From: Symbiodinium natans
Lineage: Eukaryota > Sar > Dinophyceae > Suessiales > Symbiodiniaceae
Assembly: GCA_905221605.1 (NCBI GenBank)
Contig: CAJNDS010002500.1
Span: 212,001 to 276,000, forward strand
Reading direction: 5' to 3'
DNA: 64,000 nt
Shown here: one piece after another, positions 61,974 to 64,000 of the stretch
Position numbering within the stretch: position 1 is the first letter of the stretch
Layout of the letters: each line of letters opens with the position of its first letter
The notes under the pieces: generated by a model
What the model saw: only the letters and a program-made list of their open reading frames with translations
Told to the model about the DNA's origin: nothing
Database searches by the model: none
Program-made: the position numbers and the translations under genes

Positions 61974-64000
61974 ATGCAAGAAATATATTTGTGCACATGT
62001 GTGTGTATAGGCAAAGATATGTATATACATAAACTTATCTATACATACACAACACTGACTGAACACAAAGACACACGCACATGCATGCATTTCAATGCAT
62101 GTGGCACCAACCCGTTATCTTCTCAGTGGAACCCAGCTCTGAGAGGGGAGGGAGCCAATGGTCCAGAGGATCCCATGAGCGCCAGAACTTTCCAGGAGTT
62201 CTTCCCCAGCCGAAAGCAGAGGCGAAACCAAACAACGACAAGAACAACTGCCGGGATTCAGAAGCTGTGCTGTCCCTGAAATGACTTTCCCGTTCAAAGT
62301 CTAAAGTTTCAATGGGCCTCTTAGTACTCTAGAGGCGCCAAGGCAGTTTGTAAAGTCATAGAACTTTGAACTACGAACCAAAACTTTAAAAAGCAGGTCA
62401 AGTTTGAGGGCTGCTTTCTAGCTTCCACTTCAAAGGAGTCGAGCTCTGAGGGCCGAATCGCTCCTGCCTGCAACAGGATTCCATCAAGACAACGCAAGGA
62501 GTTGGGAGGCTCCCCCCTTGTAGTAACAGTCCTGAATGGGGATTCTGATAAGGGGGTAGTATACCTGTTTAAGGACTGGTAGTATAAGAAGGGGTAAACA
62601 TCCCAACGAAGGAGGTTCAAACTCCCAAGGCCGACGCAAGATTGCAAGGGCTCTCTTTTTTTTGGCACGTTGCGAATGGGTCTTGCAAAGAAGTGGGGGG
62701 GGGGGGGGGGGGGGGGTGGGGCATTTTTGGGACTCCATTCTCAGAACTGGCTTCTGAAGCTTGGCATGATGTGGACTCATTTTTTCCATGTAGAAGAAGG
62801 TTCAGAACCTGTCGAGTTCTTCATGCCGAGATGCGCGCCCACAGGTTTCGGATAACTTTTACTACGCCCTTTAACAGTCCTTCGACCATTGTGCTCAACT
62901 CTATTGCTATATATATATATACGATACTTTGTCTTCACATGTGTTTAGCTAACAAATAGCTCTTGCATACTCAAACCTTCAACGGCATAGTCTGCACTAA
63001 ACTGAGCGTACAACTCCCTGGTTCCATAAGCCTTGCCAACTCATTGACAATCTGGAGTTTGGAAATGAAGGACAGCTACTGGGGCACGTATCCTTTACAT
63101 CAAGGCTCTTTTGAATTCCTCTTCCTCTCATAGCAAACCGTTCTCCGAAGCCCATCACATACGCCTCTGTATATACATTCATGACATATGCCTCTATACA
63201 TTCCGAACTATTTGGATATGCTCACATACAGCCTGTGACTTTGCACCAAGGCCCCGTGAAAGGTCTACCATGCAAAACAAGAGTCTTATCCACGCCTGTC
63301 CTTCCAGACGCTCTTGACGCAAAATAGTGTTTCTAGGCGTATATGATCTCCAATATCTGCATTCTCCCAGATATAGAAATGAAATCTGCATCAAAAGTGC
63401 CCTCATACACCTGACGCTTTGATCGTGATTCCTAGCCAGCTGTTGAGATGAAGACCCCTTACAAGAATTGTAACTACTGTTGGTTCACGTAAGACTTCCT
63501 CTCAAGAAAGTAGATCCAAGAAGAGATATCTGCTTTTCTACAACTACTGATCCACAAAAAGACTTGGTCAATTGAGATATCTTGAATGTGATTACCGCCA
63601 GTTGTTGACATAAAGACCCTTACAAGCGCCAGCAGTGCGATTCAGAGAGTGCATCCTCTAACGAACATCAGTTTAAATGCGCTTCAATTCCAGAATACTC
63701 TTGGGCTCGCCTTCGATTTCTGTCTTGAGCATCTTGAGTTTCAAGACGGGAAACAGAGATTGAAGATTGAGGAGTCGCAGGCGTCGCAGGAAACTGTTGG
63801 GCCACCATTCGACGTCCATCACCCCGTCTTGAAAGTCAAGACGTTCAAGATGGAATTGAAAGGCAACCCTAAACCCTAACCCTAAACCAAGATTCGGCAA
63901 GATTGCTCTAAGGCACCTCAATCTTCAATCTTCGGTTGTCTGTCTTGAAACTCAAGACGTTCAAGCTGGACATTGAAGACATAGCCCCAGACGTTGTTCG
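61974..64000. other. Region right of gene E
   Basis: No recognised gene in about 2 kb. The AT content rises and there are short TATATA runs (62,911-62,925) and a G-run. The end (63,715-63,960) has three related stretches of the form CTTGA..TCAAGACG(TTCAAG) around a short CCCTAAA patch (63,866-63,888). Confidence 0.45.

Noticed and set aside
62560-62645. Possible tRNA T-arm (GGTTCAAACTCC)
   Set aside because: The stem does not pair properly and no anticodon or acceptor arm could be drawn.

Overview
This window looks like nuclear DNA of a dinoflagellate, most likely a Symbiodiniaceae alga. The case rests on four things: GC-rich genes cut into many short exons, all read from the minus strand; repeated blocks of TTTAGGG/CCCTAAA telomere-type sequence inside introns and between genes; RCC1-like and polycystin/TRP-like families of the kind common in dinoflagellates; and a large Ty1/copia element of dinoflagellate style. 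Exon limits were found by eye from paralogue conservation, so most are good to about 10-15 bases.

Left two thirds (1-42,050, minus strand): a tandem array of three copies of one large gene. Copy A (1-5,005) runs off the left edge, copy B spans about 7,919-24,623, and copy C about 26,359-42,050. B and C share some 35-40 short exons in the same order, while the introns have largely lost resemblance. The predicted order is an acidic N-terminus, globin-like domains (two with a candidate proximal histidine, FKHLTFGV and LRHVGYGV, and a middle one without), linker exons, then a multi-pass module with pore-like and S6-like segments and a conserved cytosolic tail. If it is one transcript, it encodes a globin-coupled ion channel. 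This is the most unusual host gene here.

Right part (43,425-46,450 and 59,369-61,925, minus strand): two copies (D and E) of a gene made of RCC1-like repeats of about 50 residues (FAALR.DG.VV.WG...GGDS). They were neighbours about 6 kb apart until a transposon landed between them.

47,600-57,509 (plus strand): a nearly intact Ty1/copia element of 9.9 kb. Its 221-bp LTRs differ at one base, and a 5-bp CCCTA duplication lies in a telomere-type repeat. The primer site matches the anticodon arm of a methionine tRNA, as in Drosophila copia, and a polypurine tract precedes the 3' LTR. It has four overlapping or abutting frames: an acidic coiled-coil leader; gag with CCCH and CCHC zinc fingers plus a retropepsin-like segment; a 1,297-residue frame with a second retropepsin, a C5-cytosine-methyltransferase-like domain, a D,D35,E integrase and a 2OG-Fe(II)/TET-JBP-like dioxygenase domain; and a reverse transcriptase/RNase H frame with a hydrophobic and cysteine-rich tail. 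The LTRs also hold a sequence resembling the dinoflagellate spliced leader.

The remaining DNA is introns and spacers rich in simple repeats (polypyrimidine, alternating GTGCGC, G-runs, GA, CATATA). No convincing RNA gene or CRISPR array was seen.
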